Source: Streptomyces sp. NBC_01431 (lineage in GTDB: Bacteria; Actinomycetota; Actinomycetes; Streptomycetales; Streptomycetaceae). Taken from it: a DNA stretch of 64,000 bases. Shown in pieces: positions 34,378 through 43,477 of this stretch; position 1 is the first letter of the stretch, and each line of letters starts with the position of its first letter. The translations under genes were made by a program, and so were the position numbers. The notes under the pieces are model-generated. The model was not told where the DNA came from, did no database searches, and worked only from the letters and a program-made list of their open reading frames with translations. The stretch is from assembly GCF_036231355.1 (NCBI RefSeq), contig NZ_CP109496.1:6200001-6264000 (forward strand), given 5' to 3'.

Positions 34378-35427
34378 ATGGAACTGGACTCCCTAGTGCG
34401 CGGCGAGTTCGCGCCGCTGACCACCTACCTCAACACCGCGAGCACCGGGCTGCTGCCCGCCCGGACCGTGGCGGCCATGGGTGAGGCCGTGGCCGCCTCG
34501 GCGGCGGGGCGGCCGACCGACATGTTCGGCGACGTGGAGGCGGCCCGCGCGAGCTACGCCCGGCTCGTGGGCGTCCCCGTGCGCCGCGTCGCGACCGGCG
34601 CGTCCGTCGCCGTCTACACCGGCCTCGTCGCGGCGTCGCTGCCCGTCGGGGCCGAAGTCCTGCTCGCCGAGGCCGACTTCAGCTCCGTGGTGAACCCGTT
34701 CCACATGCGCGGCGACCTGAAGGTGCGCACCGCGCCGCTTGAGGGCCTCGCCGAAGCGGTTCGGCCGGGCACCGCGCTGGTCGCGGTCAGCTCGGTCCAG
34801 TCCGCCGACGGCCGGATCGCCGACCTCGCCGCCATCCGCGAGGCCGCCCGCACCCACGGCGCCCGGACCCTCGTCGACGTGTCCCAGGGCGTGGGCTGGT
34901 ACCCGGTCGACGCCGGGGCGTACGACTACACCGTGACCGTCGGCTTCAAGTGGCTCACCACCCCGCGCGGGGTCGCCTTCCTCACCGTCCCCGACGACCT
35001 CGGTGGGCTGAACCCCCTGTTCGCCGGGTGGGTGGCCGGCGAGCGTCCCTGGGACAGCTGCTACGGCCCGGTCGAGGAACTCGCGCACTCCGCGCGCCGG
35101 TTCGACGAGAGCCCCGCGCTGTTCTCGTACACCGGCGGCCGGCACTCCCTCGCGCTCATCGAGGAACTGGGCACGGACCGCATCCACGCCCACAACACCG
35201 CGCTCGCCGACCGCTTTCGCGCCGGGCTCGCCGCGCTGGGCCACGAACCGGTGCCCGCGCCCGGATCGGCGATCGTCTCGGTGCCCGGCCTTGGCCACCG
35301 CCAGGCGGAGTTGAGCCGGGTCGGCGTCGAACTATCCGACCGGGCGGGCAACTTGCGCGCGGCCTTCCACTTCTACAGCTCGGCCGCCGACGTGGACCGG
35401 CTGCTCGATCTGCTGCCGGGACGCTGA
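34378..35427 (+). CDS. Class V aminotransferase family PLP enzyme
   Basis: A 349-aa fold-type I PLP enzyme of the NifS/CsdA-like class V group: start YLNTASTGLLPARTVAAM, Asp/Ser/Gln in LVDVSQGVGWYPVD, Schiff-base K191 in GFKWLTTPRG, and a Tyr/Gly-rich ALFSYTGGRHSLALIEELG. Whether it is a desulfurase, epimerase (isopenicillin-N-epimerase-like) or aminotransferase cannot be decided. A GGTGGAG site lies 2 nt before the ATG. Confidence 0.82.
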   Translation: MELDSLVRGEFAPLTTYLNTASTGLLPARTVAAMGEAVAASAAGRPTDMFGDVEAARASYARLVGVPVRRVATGASVAVYTGLVAASLPVGAEVLLAEADFSSVVNPFHMRGDLKVRTAPLEGLAEAVRPGTALVAVSSVQSADGRIADLAAIREAARTHGARTLVDVSQGVGWYPVDAGAYDYTVTVGFKWLTTPRGVAFLTVPDDLGGLNPLFAGWVAGERPWDSCYGPVEELAHSARRFDESPALFSYTGGRHSLALIEELGTDRIHAHNTALADRFRAGLAALGHEPVPAPGSAIVSVPGLGHRQAELSRVGVELSDRAGNLRAAFHFYSSAADVDRLLDLLPGR

Positions 35428-35479
35428 GGGCGGCGCTGCGCCGCCGGGCCGTGACCTGGACGGAGCCTGGCCGCGGGGC

Positions 35480-36142
35480 TCAGCGGGTCCTCGTGCCGGA
35501 GCCGAGTGGCTCGCCGTACCAGCGCCACCTCTCCGGGCGGGGCCTGCCCGGCAGATCGGCCCGGCCGGTGGCCCACAGCAGCACCTGCCAGCGGTCCTGA
35601 TCGTCCGGCACGTCCCGGAAGAGCCGGGCGAGCACCCGGTCGCACAGGCCGCCCGGCGGGGCCCAGACGAGGCCGAGGCCCTGGGCCACGTCGTGGGTGT
35701 GCAGCAGGGTCTCCACGATCCCCATCGCCGCGAAGCCCTCCGGGTCCGAGACCCCGAAGCTGTGATGGGCCCGCACCTGCGGCGAGGTCGTGCGCACCAT
35801 CGCGGTGAGCAGGGCGCCGCTCGCCTCCAGCGTCTGGAGGAGTCCGGCGGGGCCCGCGGCGCGGTCGGCGTGCACCGCGTTGCGGGGGCCGCCGGGCCGC
35901 TTCGCCTCCCACAGGAACGGCACGTCGCCGTCCAGCGGCGGCTGGGCGGGCCCGAGCTGCGCGGCGTACGCGAAGAGGTCGTCCGAGAGGTGCTCGACGG
36001 TCTCCCAGCAGTCCCACTCCAGCGAGCCGGCCTTCACGCTCCAGTCCGCGCCGAGTCCGGCGCGCAGTGCGGTGACGGACAGCCGCACGGAGTGCTCGAC
36101 GTCGGCGGCGGTGACGGGAGTCCGTGAAGATTCATCAGCCAT
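35480..36142 (-). CDS. Maleylpyruvate isomerase N-terminal (MDMPI/DinB-like) domain protein
   Basis: A 220-aa protein from ATG 36142. Four-helix bundle of the DinB/MDMPI superfamily: the metal-binding His residues lie in WDCWETVEHLSDDL and LLHTHDVAQGLG. Actinobacterial members include mycothiol-dependent maleylpyruvate isomerase and many proteins of unknown activity. It lies downstream of the ect terminator on the same strand, so it is probably a separate unit with its own repeat-containing promoter. Confidence 0.75.
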   Translation of the reverse strand: MADESSRTPVTAADVEHSVRLSVTALRAGLGADWSVKAGSLEWDCWETVEHLSDDLFAYAAQLGPAQPPLDGDVPFLWEAKRPGGPRNAVHADRAAGPAGLLQTLEASGALLTAMVRTTSPQVRAHHSFGVSDPEGFAAMGIVETLLHTHDVAQGLGLVWAPPGGLCDRVLARLFRDVPDDQDRWQVLLWATGRADLPGRPRPERWRWYGEPLGSGTRTR

Positions 36143-36159
36143 GGGGGGACCGTACCAAC

Positions 36160-36208
36160 GATCTCTGTGCGAATGATCTATCACGGTGTGATCGTTGTGC
36201 GAACGCTC
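36160..36208. promoter_or_regulatory. Two 19-bp direct repeats upstream of the MDMPI-like gene
   Basis: GATCTCTGTGCGAATGATC (36160-36178) and GATCGTTGTGCGAACGCTC (36190-36208) agree at 15 of 19 positions with a 30-bp (three-turn) spacing. Between them TCAC-GGT-GTGA forms a small inverted repeat. Likely regulator-binding sites. Confidence 0.5.
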
Positions 36209-36227
36209 AGAGGTGGTCGCGGGGGCG

Positions 36228-36285
36228 GGCGAAAGGGGCGGCCGACGGGTCGGGAACTCCCTGCCCGTCTGCCGCCCCTTTCGCC
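36228..36285 (-). terminator. ect operon terminator, long hairpin
   Basis: GGCGAAAGGGGCGGC and GCCGCCCCTTTCGCC form a perfect 15-bp stem, extended inside by GACGGG/CCCGTC. It begins 9 nt after the ectD stop. Confidence 0.85.
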
Positions 36286-36293
36286 GGGTGCGC

Positions 36294-37154
36294 TCACCGC
36301 ACCGGCGTGAAGTCCCTCGCCCCGATGAACTCCGGGCGGCGGATCGGAGCCGCGAACGGCTCGACCGCCGCGTTCTCCACGCTGTTGAACACGATGAAGA
36401 CGTTGCTGCGCGGGTACGGGGTGATGTTGTCCCCGGAGCCGTGCATGGCGTTGCAGTCGAACCAGGTCGCCGAGCCCGCGCGGCCGGTGAACAGCCGGAT
36501 GCCGTGCCGGTCGGCCATCTTCGTGAGCGCCTCGTCGGACGGCGTCCCCGCGTCCTGCATCTGCAGGGACTTCTTGTAGTTGTCCTTCGGGGTGGCGCCC
36601 GCGCAGCCGAGGAAGTCCCGGTGCGAGCCGGGCATGATCATCAGGCCGCCGTTGGTGTCGTGGTTCTCGGTCAGCGCGATCGACACGGAGACCGTGCGCA
36701 TGTGCGGCAGACCGTCCTCGGCGTGCCAGGTCTCGAAGTCCGAGTGCCAGTAGAAGCCCGAGGCGCCGAAGCCCGGCTTGACGTTGATGCGCGACTGGTG
36801 GACGTAGACGTCCGAGCCGAGGATCCGGCGGGCCGTGCCCACGACCCGCTCGTCGCGGACCAGTTGGGCGAAGAGCTCACTGATCCGGTGCACCTCGAAG
36901 ACCGACCGCACGGACTGCGACTGCGGCTCGATGATCGACCGCTCATCGGCACGAACGGAAGGATCGACGATCAATCGCTCAAGTTCCGAGCGGTAGACCG
37001 CGACCTCGTCGTCGGTGAGCAGGTCCTCGATCGCGAGGAAGCCGTCCCGCTCGTACGATTCGAGCCCGGCGGCCGGTCCCCAGACGACCGGGTCCTGGCG
37101 GGGGGTGATCACCTCGGCGGTGCCACGCGTGGGGTACAGATCCTGGGCGGTCAT
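36294..37154 (-). CDS. ectD: Ectoine hydroxylase
   Basis: A 286-aa Fe(II)/2-oxoglutarate dioxygenase that converts ectoine to 5-hydroxyectoine. The EctD signature FYWHSDFETWHAEDG is intact with iron ligands H137 and D139; the distal His is H237 in CNAMHGSGDN. ATG 37154 has GAGGAG upstream and starts 2 nt after the ectC stop. Last gene of ectABCD. Confidence 0.97.
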   Translation of the reverse strand: MTAQDLYPTRGTAEVITPRQDPVVWGPAAGLESYERDGFLAIEDLLTDDEVAVYRSELERLIVDPSVRADERSIIEPQSQSVRSVFEVHRISELFAQLVRDERVVGTARRILGSDVYVHQSRINVKPGFGASGFYWHSDFETWHAEDGLPHMRTVSVSIALTENHDTNGGLMIMPGSHRDFLGCAGATPKDNYKKSLQMQDAGTPSDEALTKMADRHGIRLFTGRAGSATWFDCNAMHGSGDNITPYPRSNVFIVFNSVENAAVEPFAAPIRRPEFIGARDFTPVR

Positions 37155-37156
37155 GG

Positions 37157-37561
37157 TCAGCCCTCCTCGGGTTCGGTCAGCAGGGGGTAGACGCCGTTCT
37201 CGTCGTGGTCCTCCCGTCCGGTGACGGGGGGATTGAAGACGCAGACGCAGCGGAAGTCGGTCTTGGGGCGCAGGGTGTGGCGCTCGTGGCCGTCCAGAAG
37301 GTACATCGTGCCGGGCGCGATCCAGTGGGTCTCGCCGGTCTCCTCGTTGGTGAGCTCGGCCTCACCCTCGGTGCACAGCACCGCCTCGATGTGGTTGGCG
37401 TACCACATGGCCGTCTCGGTGCCCGCGTACAGCACGGTCTCGTGCAGGGAGAAGCCGACCTTCTCCTTCGCGAGGACGATCCGCTTGCTCTCCCAGGTGC
37501 CGGAGGCGGCCTTGACATGGCGGTCGGTGTTCTCGATGTCCTTGAACGATCGGACAATCAC
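37157..37561 (-). CDS. ectC: Ectoine synthase
   Basis: A 134-aa cupin that cyclises N-gamma-acetyl-diaminobutyrate to ectoine. It begins [17 protein letters not shown] and contains [27 protein letters not shown] and [12 protein letters not shown], all typical. The start codon is GTG at 37561 with AAGGGA upstream. A 48-bp gap separates it from ectB. Confidence 0.97.
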   Translation of the reverse strand: MIVRSFKDIENTDRHVKAASGTWESKRIVLAKEKVGFSLHETVLYAGTETAMWYANHIEAVLCTEGEAELTNEETGETHWIAPGTMYLLDGHERHTLRPKTDFRCVCVFNPPVTGREDHDENGVYPLLTEPEEG

Positions 37562-37609
37562 GGTGAGTTGATCCCTTTCGGTGTACGTCGGTGGGGTGCG
37601 GGTGGGAGC

Positions 37610-38878
37610 TCAGACGGTCGCGGCGACCGCGCGGGCCAGCGACCGCAGCCCCTCGTCCAGCTCCTCGGGCGTGATGGTCAGCGGCGGCAGCAGCTTGACC
37701 ACCTCGCTCTGGGGACCCGAGGTCTCCAGGAGCAGCCCCAGCTCGAAGGCGCGGGCGCAGACCTCGGAGGCGCGGGCCGGGTCGGCGAACTCCAGGCCCC
37801 AGACCAGGCCGCGGCCCCGGTAGCTCGCACCGAGCCGGACGTGTTCGGTGCACAGCGCGAGCAGCGCCTGCTCGATCTGCTCGCCGCGCGCCAGGGTGTG
37901 CTTCTCCATCTGGCCGTCGGCCCAGTACGCGTCGAGCGCGGCGGTCGCGGTGACGAACGCCGGGTTGTTGCCGCGGAAGGTGCCGTTGTGCTCGCCGGGC
38001 TCCCACACGTCGAGCTCGCCCTTGAACAGGCAGAGCGACATGGGCAGGCCGTAGCCGCTGATCGACTTCGAGACGGTGACGATGTCCGGCACGATGCCCG
38101 CCTCCTCGAAGGAGAAGAAGGCGCCGGTGCGACCGCAGCCCATCTGGATGTCGTCGACGATGAGCAGCATGTCGCGGCGCCGGCACAGATCGGCGAGCGC
38201 GCGCAGCCACTCGGTCCGAGCCACGTTGATGCCGCCCTCGCCCTGCACGGTCTCCACGATCACGGCGGCCGGCTTGTTGAGGCCGGAGCCCTGGTCCTCC
38301 AACAGGCGCTCGAACCACAGGAAGTCGGGCACCCGGCCGTCGAGGTAGTTGTCGAACGGCATGGGCGTGCCGTGCACCAGCGGGATGCCGGCCCCGGCCC
38401 GCTTGAAGGCGTTGCCGGTCACCGCGAGCGAGCCGAGCGACATGCCGTGGAAGGCGTTGGTGAAGGAGACGATCGACTCGCGGCCCTTGACCTTGCGGGC
38501 CAGCTTCAGCGCGGCCTCGACCGCGTTGGTGCCGGTCGGGCCCGGGAACATCACCTTGTACGGCAGGTCGCGCGGCCGCAGGATGACGTTCTGGAAGGTC
38601 TCAAGGAACGCGCGTTTCGCGGTGGTCGCCATGTCCAGGCCGTGCGTGATGCCGTCCCGCTCGATGTAGTCGATCAACGCCCGTTTCAGTACGGGGTTGT
38701 TGTGGCCGTAGTTGAGTGAGCCGGCGCCGGCGAAGAAGTCCAGGTAGCTGTGGCCGTCCTCGTCGGTGAGGCGGGCACCCTGCGCACGGTCGAACACGGC
38801 GGGCCAGCCGCGGCAGTAGCTGCGCACCTCCGATTCGAGCGACTCGAAGACACTGAGGGCGGGCGGGGTGATGGTCAC
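37610..38878 (-). CDS. ectB: L-2,4-diaminobutyrate:2-oxoglutarate aminotransferase
   Basis: A 422-aa class III PLP aminotransferase making diaminobutyrate from aspartate semialdehyde, the first ectoine step. Motifs: FDRAQGARLTDEDGHSYLDF, PGPTGTNAVEAALKLAR, DDIQMGCGRTG and the lysine in DIVTVSKSISGYGLP. ATG 38878 overlaps the ectA stop by 4 nt. Confidence 0.97.
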   Translation of the reverse strand: MTITPPALSVFESLESEVRSYCRGWPAVFDRAQGARLTDEDGHSYLDFFAGAGSLNYGHNNPVLKRALIDYIERDGITHGLDMATTAKRAFLETFQNVILRPRDLPYKVMFPGPTGTNAVEAALKLARKVKGRESIVSFTNAFHGMSLGSLAVTGNAFKRAGAGIPLVHGTPMPFDNYLDGRVPDFLWFERLLEDQGSGLNKPAAVIVETVQGEGGINVARTEWLRALADLCRRRDMLLIVDDIQMGCGRTGAFFSFEEAGIVPDIVTVSKSISGYGLPMSLCLFKGELDVWEPGEHNGTFRGNNPAFVTATAALDAYWADGQMEKHTLARGEQIEQALLALCTEHVRLGASYRGRGLVWGLEFADPARASEVCARAFELGLLLETSGPQSEVVKLLPPLTITPEELDEGLRSLARAVAATV

Positions 38879-39396
38879 AGCGATTCTCCCTGGGGGTGGA
38901 GGGGGCCGATGCGGTAGAGGACCTCGGGTTGGTGCCCGTCGTCGGGGAACAGCCCGGCATCGAAGAGGAGTTCACGGCTGAGCAGGGCACCGCGCCGCTG
39001 GGCGTACGAGGTGAACAGCCGGTCGGAAGGGGTGTTGTCCGGCGACACCGTCGTTTCGAGGCGGGTGATCCCGTGCGAGCCGGTCACCTTCGCGGTCAGC
39101 GCCTCCAGCAGCAGTCCTGCAAGCCCCCGGCCCCGGTGGGCGTGGTCGACGGCGACCTGCCAGACGACCAGCGTGTCCGGCCGCTCCGGCCGTACGTAGC
39201 CGGTGACGAACGCGATCGGCTCGCCGGCCTCGCCCCGGGCCACCACGGAGGTCCGGGCGAAGTCGCGGCACCAGAGCAGATAGCTGTACGAGGAGTTGAG
39301 GTCGAGCACCTCGGAGTCACGGGCTATGCGCCAGATTGCGGCTCCGTCCTCCACTCGTGGGCTTTCGATTTGGACTGCTGTTTGGGCGGCGGTCAT
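38875..39396 (-). CDS. ectA: Diaminobutyrate acetyltransferase
   Basis: A 173-aa GNAT protein that acetylates diaminobutyrate. Visible: DLNSSYSYLLWCRDFARTS and the acetyl-CoA loop VDHAHRGRGLAGLLLEAL. First gene of the operon; the 313-bp region upstream (39397-39709) holds a 24-bp palindrome, a smaller inverted repeat and the terminator of the next gene. Confidence 0.96.
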   Translation of the reverse strand: MTAAQTAVQIESPRVEDGAAIWRIARDSEVLDLNSSYSYLLWCRDFARTSVVARGEAGEPIAFVTGYVRPERPDTLVVWQVAVDHAHRGRGLAGLLLEALTAKVTGSHGITRLETTVSPDNTPSDRLFTSYAQRRGALLSRELLFDAGLFPDDGHQPEVLYRIGPLHPQGESL

Positions 39397-39495
39397 GCCG
39401 AGGGAATTTACCGATCGGAAATTGAAATCGCATTCCCGTCAGGGGGTGTGCAAAGAGAGGTTCTGTGTTATCACGCGAGCATGCGCGCGATCCGA

Positions 39496-39519
39496 TTTGT
39501 CCGGTAATTACCGGACAAA
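39496..39519. promoter_or_regulatory. 24-bp perfect palindrome upstream of ectABCD
   Basis: TTTGTCCGGTAA/TTACCGGACAAA is perfect over 12+12 bp without spacer, 100 bp upstream of ectA in the AT-rich promoter region. A second inverted repeat, TCACA-CCCC-TGTGA, lies at 39541-39554. These are candidate operators for osmotic or nitrogen control; no regulator is encoded next to the operon. Confidence 0.65.
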
Positions 39520-39613
39520 AGGGTCGGGTTGTGGAGTCGATCACACCCCTGTGACACCTCGGGAACCTTGTTGAAATCTTTGTGTTTGAGGTCGGGAAGT
39601 CGGGGCAGAAGAA

Positions 39614-39648
39614 AACGGGAAGCTGCGGTGGATAAGCAGCTTCCCGTT
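39614..39648 (-). terminator. Intrinsic terminator of the 39710 aminotransferase gene
   Basis: AACGGGAAGCTGC and GCAGCTTCCCGTT pair perfectly (13 bp, 9-nt loop). On the minus strand the stem is followed by TTCTTCTG, a U-rich tail unusual for this genome. Confidence 0.85.
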
Positions 39649-39709
39649 ATGTGGAACGTTTTGCGGAATTCAGTTGTGCTTTACGCGCCGGAGGGTCGCC
39701 GGAAAAGTG

Positions 39710-40807
39710 TCACCAGGTTTCGGAGACGGCCCTGCGGGCAGCGTCCAGGTCCACCGCCACGCCGTGCTCGCCGAGCGCCGCCCCCAGCGCCGCGAGCGAG
39801 GACTGGACCGCACCCCGGGTGGCGTCCACGCCGTAGTGGTTGACCCGGATCATCGTCGCGGACAGCGCGCCGCCGCCCGCGATCAGCGGCAGCGAGGGGT
39901 CCGAGGCGAGCGCCTTCGCGACCAGCTCGCGGGCGTCGACCGCCTCGGGGACCCGCAGGGTCGTGGCCACCGGGGCGGCGTCGACGGCCTCGTGGACGTA
40001 CGGCGCGAGCCCGCCGCCCAGCGCGAGCGCACCCGCCCGGGTCGCGGCGGCCGCCGAAGCGTGCCGGGCCATCACCGCCGCCAGGCCCTCGGACTCGATG
40101 CGCTCCACACAGGCTTCGAACGCCAGCATCTCCAGCTGGGCGGGCGCGTGCAGCAGGGCCTTGCGGCCGCCGTCGATCCAGCGCTGCTTCCAGTCCAGGA
40201 GCGAGAGGTAGGAGTGGCGCGGCGCGTTCGGGTTCGCGGCGATGCGCTCCCAGGCGCGGGCACTGACCGATACGGCCGACACCCCGGCCGGGCCGCCCAT
40301 CGCCTTCTGTGCGCCGATCACACACAGGTCCACGCCCCAGGCGTCCGGACGAAGAGGCTCGGCGGCCACCGACGCCACCGCGTCCAGCATGAACAGGGCG
40401 CCGTGCCGGCGTACGACCTCGCCGATCTCCGCGACCGGGTTCGTATTGCCGGTCGCCGCCTCCGCGTGCACGAGCGAAACGAAATCGATCTCCGGGTGCT
40501 CGGTGAGCGAGCGGTCGATCTGCTCGGCGGTGACCGCGGTGTGGAACGGCACCTCCAGATCGATCACCTCGGCCCCGCAGTCACGCAGCCAGTTCCCGAA
40601 GGTCTGCCCGTAGGGACCGGTCACGACGTTGAGCGCCGTGGAGCCGGGGTGCGCGGCGCCCCGGATACAGCCCTCCAGGGGGAGCAGCGCCTCGCCCTGC
40701 ATGATCACCACGTTCTGCTCGGTGCCGAGCAGGACGGCCACCCGTCGCTCGATCGCCGCGAAGTGGTCGGCGGTCAGCGGGGCCAGGTCCAGGAGCGGGT
40801 GTGTCAC
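39710..40807 (-). CDS. Alanine-glyoxylate/serine-pyruvate-type class V aminotransferase
   Basis: A 365-aa PLP enzyme from GTG 40807 (GAAGG 8 nt upstream); a TTG start 33 nt upstream is less likely. Motifs: NVVTGPYGQTFGNWLRDCGA, VHAEAATGNTNPVAEIG, MLDAVASVAAEPL and Schiff-base K168 in CVIGAQKAMGGPAG. Probably transfers amino groups between alanine or serine and glyoxylate or pyruvate. Upstream of ectABCD on the same strand but separated by a terminator. Divergent from an amidohydrolase. Confidence 0.8.
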   Translation of the reverse strand: MTHPLLDLAPLTADHFAAIERRVAVLLGTEQNVVIMQGEALLPLEGCIRGAAHPGSTALNVVTGPYGQTFGNWLRDCGAEVIDLEVPFHTAVTAEQIDRSLTEHPEIDFVSLVHAEAATGNTNPVAEIGEVVRRHGALFMLDAVASVAAEPLRPDAWGVDLCVIGAQKAMGGPAGVSAVSVSARAWERIAANPNAPRHSYLSLLDWKQRWIDGGRKALLHAPAQLEMLAFEACVERIESEGLAAVMARHASAAAATRAGALALGGGLAPYVHEAVDAAPVATTLRVPEAVDARELVAKALASDPSLPLIAGGGALSATMIRVNHYGVDATRGAVQSSLAALGAALGEHGVAVDLDAARRAVSETW

Positions 40808-40896
40808 GGCGATGCCTTCTTCGGTCGGGTCGGGGGCCAAGTCGGGTGTTCGATCCTCTGGATGGAGACTACCCAGCGCCTCGTACAGTGCTGACC

Positions 40897-41982
40897 ATGA
40901 GCGATCGCACGGTGCTGCATGTGAAGGGGCGCGTCCTCGCCGGACCCGAGGACGTTCGGGACGAGCTGTGGGCGGTCGACGGGCGGATCACCTACGAGCG
41001 GCCTCCGGGCGAGGCCCTCACCCTCACCGGCTGGGTGCTGCCCGGCCTGGTCGACGCGCACTGCCACGTCGGTCTCGACCGGCACGGGCCGGTGCCGGAC
41101 GAGGTGAGCGAGAAGCAGGCCCTCACCGACCGCGACGCCGGGACCCTGCTGGTGCGCGACGCGGGTTCGCCCTCCGACACCCGCTGGATCGACCACCGCG
41201 AGGACCTGCCGAAGATCATCCGGGCGGGCCGCCACATCGCGCGCATCCGCCGCTACATCCGCAACTACGCCCACGAGATCGAGCCCGGCGATCTCGTGGC
41301 GTACGTCGCCCGCGAGGCGCGGCGCGGCGACGGCTGGGTCAAGCTGGTCGGCGACTGGATCGACCGCGACACCGGCGACCTGGGCGCCTGCTGGCCGCGT
41401 GGCGAGGTGGAGGCCGCGATCGCCGAGGCCCACCGGCTGGGCGCCCGGGTCACCGCACACTGCTTCGCCGAGGACTCGCTCAGGGACCTGGTCGAGGCGG
41501 GCATCGACTGCATCGAGCACGCCACGGGGCTGACCGAGGACACCATTCCGCTGTTCGCCGAGCGCGGCGTCGCGATCGTCCCGACGCTGGTCAACATCGC
41601 CACGTTCCCGCACCTCGCGGACGGCGGCGAGGCCAAGTTCCCGCTGTGGTCGGCCCATATGCGGCGGCTGTACGAGCGCCGCTACGACACGGTGCGCTCG
41701 GCGTACGACGCGGGGGTGCCCGTCTTCGTCGGTACGGACGCGGGCGGCTCGCTCGCCCACGGCCTGGTCGCGGCCGAGGTCGCCGAACTCGTCAAGGCGG
41801 GCATCCCGGCGCTCGACGCGCTCTCCGCGACGGCCTGGGGCGCCCGGTCCTGGCTGGGGCGCCCGGGGCTCGACGAGGGAGCCCCGGCCGACCTGGTGGT
41901 CTACGACCAGGACCCGCGCGTGGACGTGCGGGCCCTCGCGGCGCCGAGCCGGATCGTGCTCAACGGACGCGTGGTGGGCTGA
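40897..41982 (+). CDS. Amidohydrolase family protein
   Basis: A 361-aa metal-dependent amidohydrolase from ATG 40897. HxH at 55-57 (VDAHCHVGL), a candidate bridging Lys in GWVKLVGDWID, His in VTAHCFAED and IEHATG, and Asp in VGTDAGGS. This fits the imidazolonepropionase/prolidase-like subgroup. There is no signal peptide. Substrate unknown. Confidence 0.8.
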   Translation: MSDRTVLHVKGRVLAGPEDVRDELWAVDGRITYERPPGEALTLTGWVLPGLVDAHCHVGLDRHGPVPDEVSEKQALTDRDAGTLLVRDAGSPSDTRWIDHREDLPKIIRAGRHIARIRRYIRNYAHEIEPGDLVAYVAREARRGDGWVKLVGDWIDRDTGDLGACWPRGEVEAAIAEAHRLGARVTAHCFAEDSLRDLVEAGIDCIEHATGLTEDTIPLFAERGVAIVPTLVNIATFPHLADGGEAKFPLWSAHMRRLYERRYDTVRSAYDAGVPVFVGTDAGGSLAHGLVAAEVAELVKAGIPALDALSATAWGARSWLGRPGLDEGAPADLVVYDQDPRVDVRALAAPSRIVLNGRVVG

Positions 41983-42436
41983 CGGGCGGCCAACTCCCGC
42001 TGCGGCGGGGCGATTTGGCGGCGTACCCCGCCGGTCGGTCAGGTCGGCCCGTGGCCCAGGCCGGTCCGGTCGGTCAGCGGGCTGAGCGGGGCGAGCGCGG
42101 GGTCGGGCTCGCCGGAGAACTCGCGGTTGACCGGGCGTTACGCGTGGCGTGCCGATTCGTTGAGCACTTTCATGCGTACGCCGGGTGGTGGGGTGGCGTA
42201 GGGGGTGCGGCCCGGGGTGGCGGTGACGAGCGGGAACTCCTGTGCCGGAAGAATCGAATACAGGCACGGAAACCACCCTTTGGGGTGAACTCACGCCACG
42301 CTACTGTCAGTTCACTCTCAGTGCGTAAAGATTCCGGTGTCTCAAGTCGCAGGCGCGCCCCGTGATTCGCAGGAGTCCCACGAGTCCCCGTGGCGGGCGC
42401 CCGGACAGTCATGTCTCCAGTGGGGGTTCCACCATT
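41983..42436. other. 454-bp intergenic region with an inverted repeat
   Basis: No convincing gene. The distal part is AT-richer and looks like a promoter region. GTGAACT (42285-42291) and AGTTCAC (42309-42315) are perfect inverted 7-mers flanking TACTGT, a possible -10 box, about 120 bp before the LAxTG gene. A minus-strand ATG beginning MKVLNES is only 11 codons and has no ribosome site. Confidence 0.5.
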
Positions 42437-43417
42437 TTGAACAGCAACAACTTCCGCCTGCCCGCACCCGGTCCGGCCGCCTGTCGTCCCCTCGGCCGCC
42501 GCTCCGCCCGGATCGCGGCCTGTGTGGCGCTCGCCGCCGGACCGCTGCTGCTCGCGGCGCCGGCGCGAGCCACCGGCGGACCGGGCGACAGCGGGGGCCG
42601 GGCCAGTGCCGTCGTGCTGCGCACCGGGCTCGACGTCTCCCTGCTCAACAAGGCCGTCGACGTACCGCTCAAGGCCACGCTCAACGAGGTACAGGCGCCG
42701 GCCGGCGCCGACAGGACCGCGCTGACCGTGAAGCTCGACGCGGTCGGCGGCGGCCGGCCCGTCGATGTGCTGAAGGCGGACGTCGCCACGGCCAGGGCGA
42801 GCGCCGACGCGAAGAAGGCGGCGGGCTCCACCCGGCTCGTCAACGCCCGGCTGCATGTGCCGGGGCTGCCGCTGCTCTCCCTGGTGGAGGTCGGCGAAGT
42901 GACGTCCAGCGCGGTCTGCGAGGCGGGCCGGGCGCCGGTCGCCCAGTCCAATGTGCTGGGCGCGGTGACCGTGCTCGGGCGCAAGGTCACCCTGTCGTCC
43001 GGCGGCACCACGCGCGTGCAGGTACCGGGGGTCGGCGAGGTCACCCTCGACCTGTCGAAGACCACGACGACGTCGCGCACCGCCGCGGCCGTCGCCCTTC
43101 AGCTGAAGGTGTCGGTCAACCCGCTCCATCTGAACGTCGCCGACGTCAAGGGCGAGGTCACCCTCGCCGAAGCGACCTGCGAGACGCCCAAGGCGCCCGA
43201 ACCGCCGGCACAGGGCGGCACCGTGGCCAAGGGCGCCCCGGCGAAGGCTCCGGCCGGTACGGATGTGAAGGCGCAGAGCGGCGCCGCGGACACCAAGCTC
43301 GCGCAGACGGGGGGGAGTTCGGCCACGCCGTACCTCGCCGGTGGCGCGGCGGTCCTGCTGGTGGGCGGCGCGGGCGCGCTGGTCCTGACCCGGGCGCGGG
43401 GCGGCCGCGCAGAGTAG
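42437..43417 (+). CDS. LAxTG-anchored surface protein (SCO1860 family)
   Basis: A 326-aa secreted protein. TTG 42437 gives (M)NSNNFRLPAPGP, matching how I recall family starts; the ribosome site is poor. A signal peptide follows (RIAACVALAAGPLLLAAPAR). The body is rich in beta-strand repeats (VLRTGLDVSLLNKAVDVPLK), then a Pro/Ala/Lys linker. The C-terminal sorting signal is LAQTG (about 288-292), a hydrophobic helix and RARGGR. Class E sortases of Streptomyces cut LAxTG and attach such proteins to peptidoglycan. Function of the exposed part unknown. Confidence 0.85.
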   Translation: MNSNNFRLPAPGPAACRPLGRRSARIAACVALAAGPLLLAAPARATGGPGDSGGRASAVVLRTGLDVSLLNKAVDVPLKATLNEVQAPAGADRTALTVKLDAVGGGRPVDVLKADVATARASADAKKAAGSTRLVNARLHVPGLPLLSLVEVGEVTSSAVCEAGRAPVAQSNVLGAVTVLGRKVTLSSGGTTRVQVPGVGEVTLDLSKTTTTSRTAAAVALQLKVSVNPLHLNVADVKGEVTLAEATCETPKAPEPPAQGGTVAKGAPAKAPAGTDVKAQSGAADTKLAQTGGSSATPYLAGGAAVLLVGGAGALVLTRARGGRAE

Positions 43418-43477
43418 GCGCTCCGCGGGGAGGGGGGCTCGCCCGGCCGCGGTTGACCGTGTCTTGTGGCGCGGTTC

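Noticed and set aside
42120-42190. Minus-strand 11-codon peptide MKVLNESARHA
   Set aside because: No ribosome-binding site, no promoter and no partner gene; it is too short to support.
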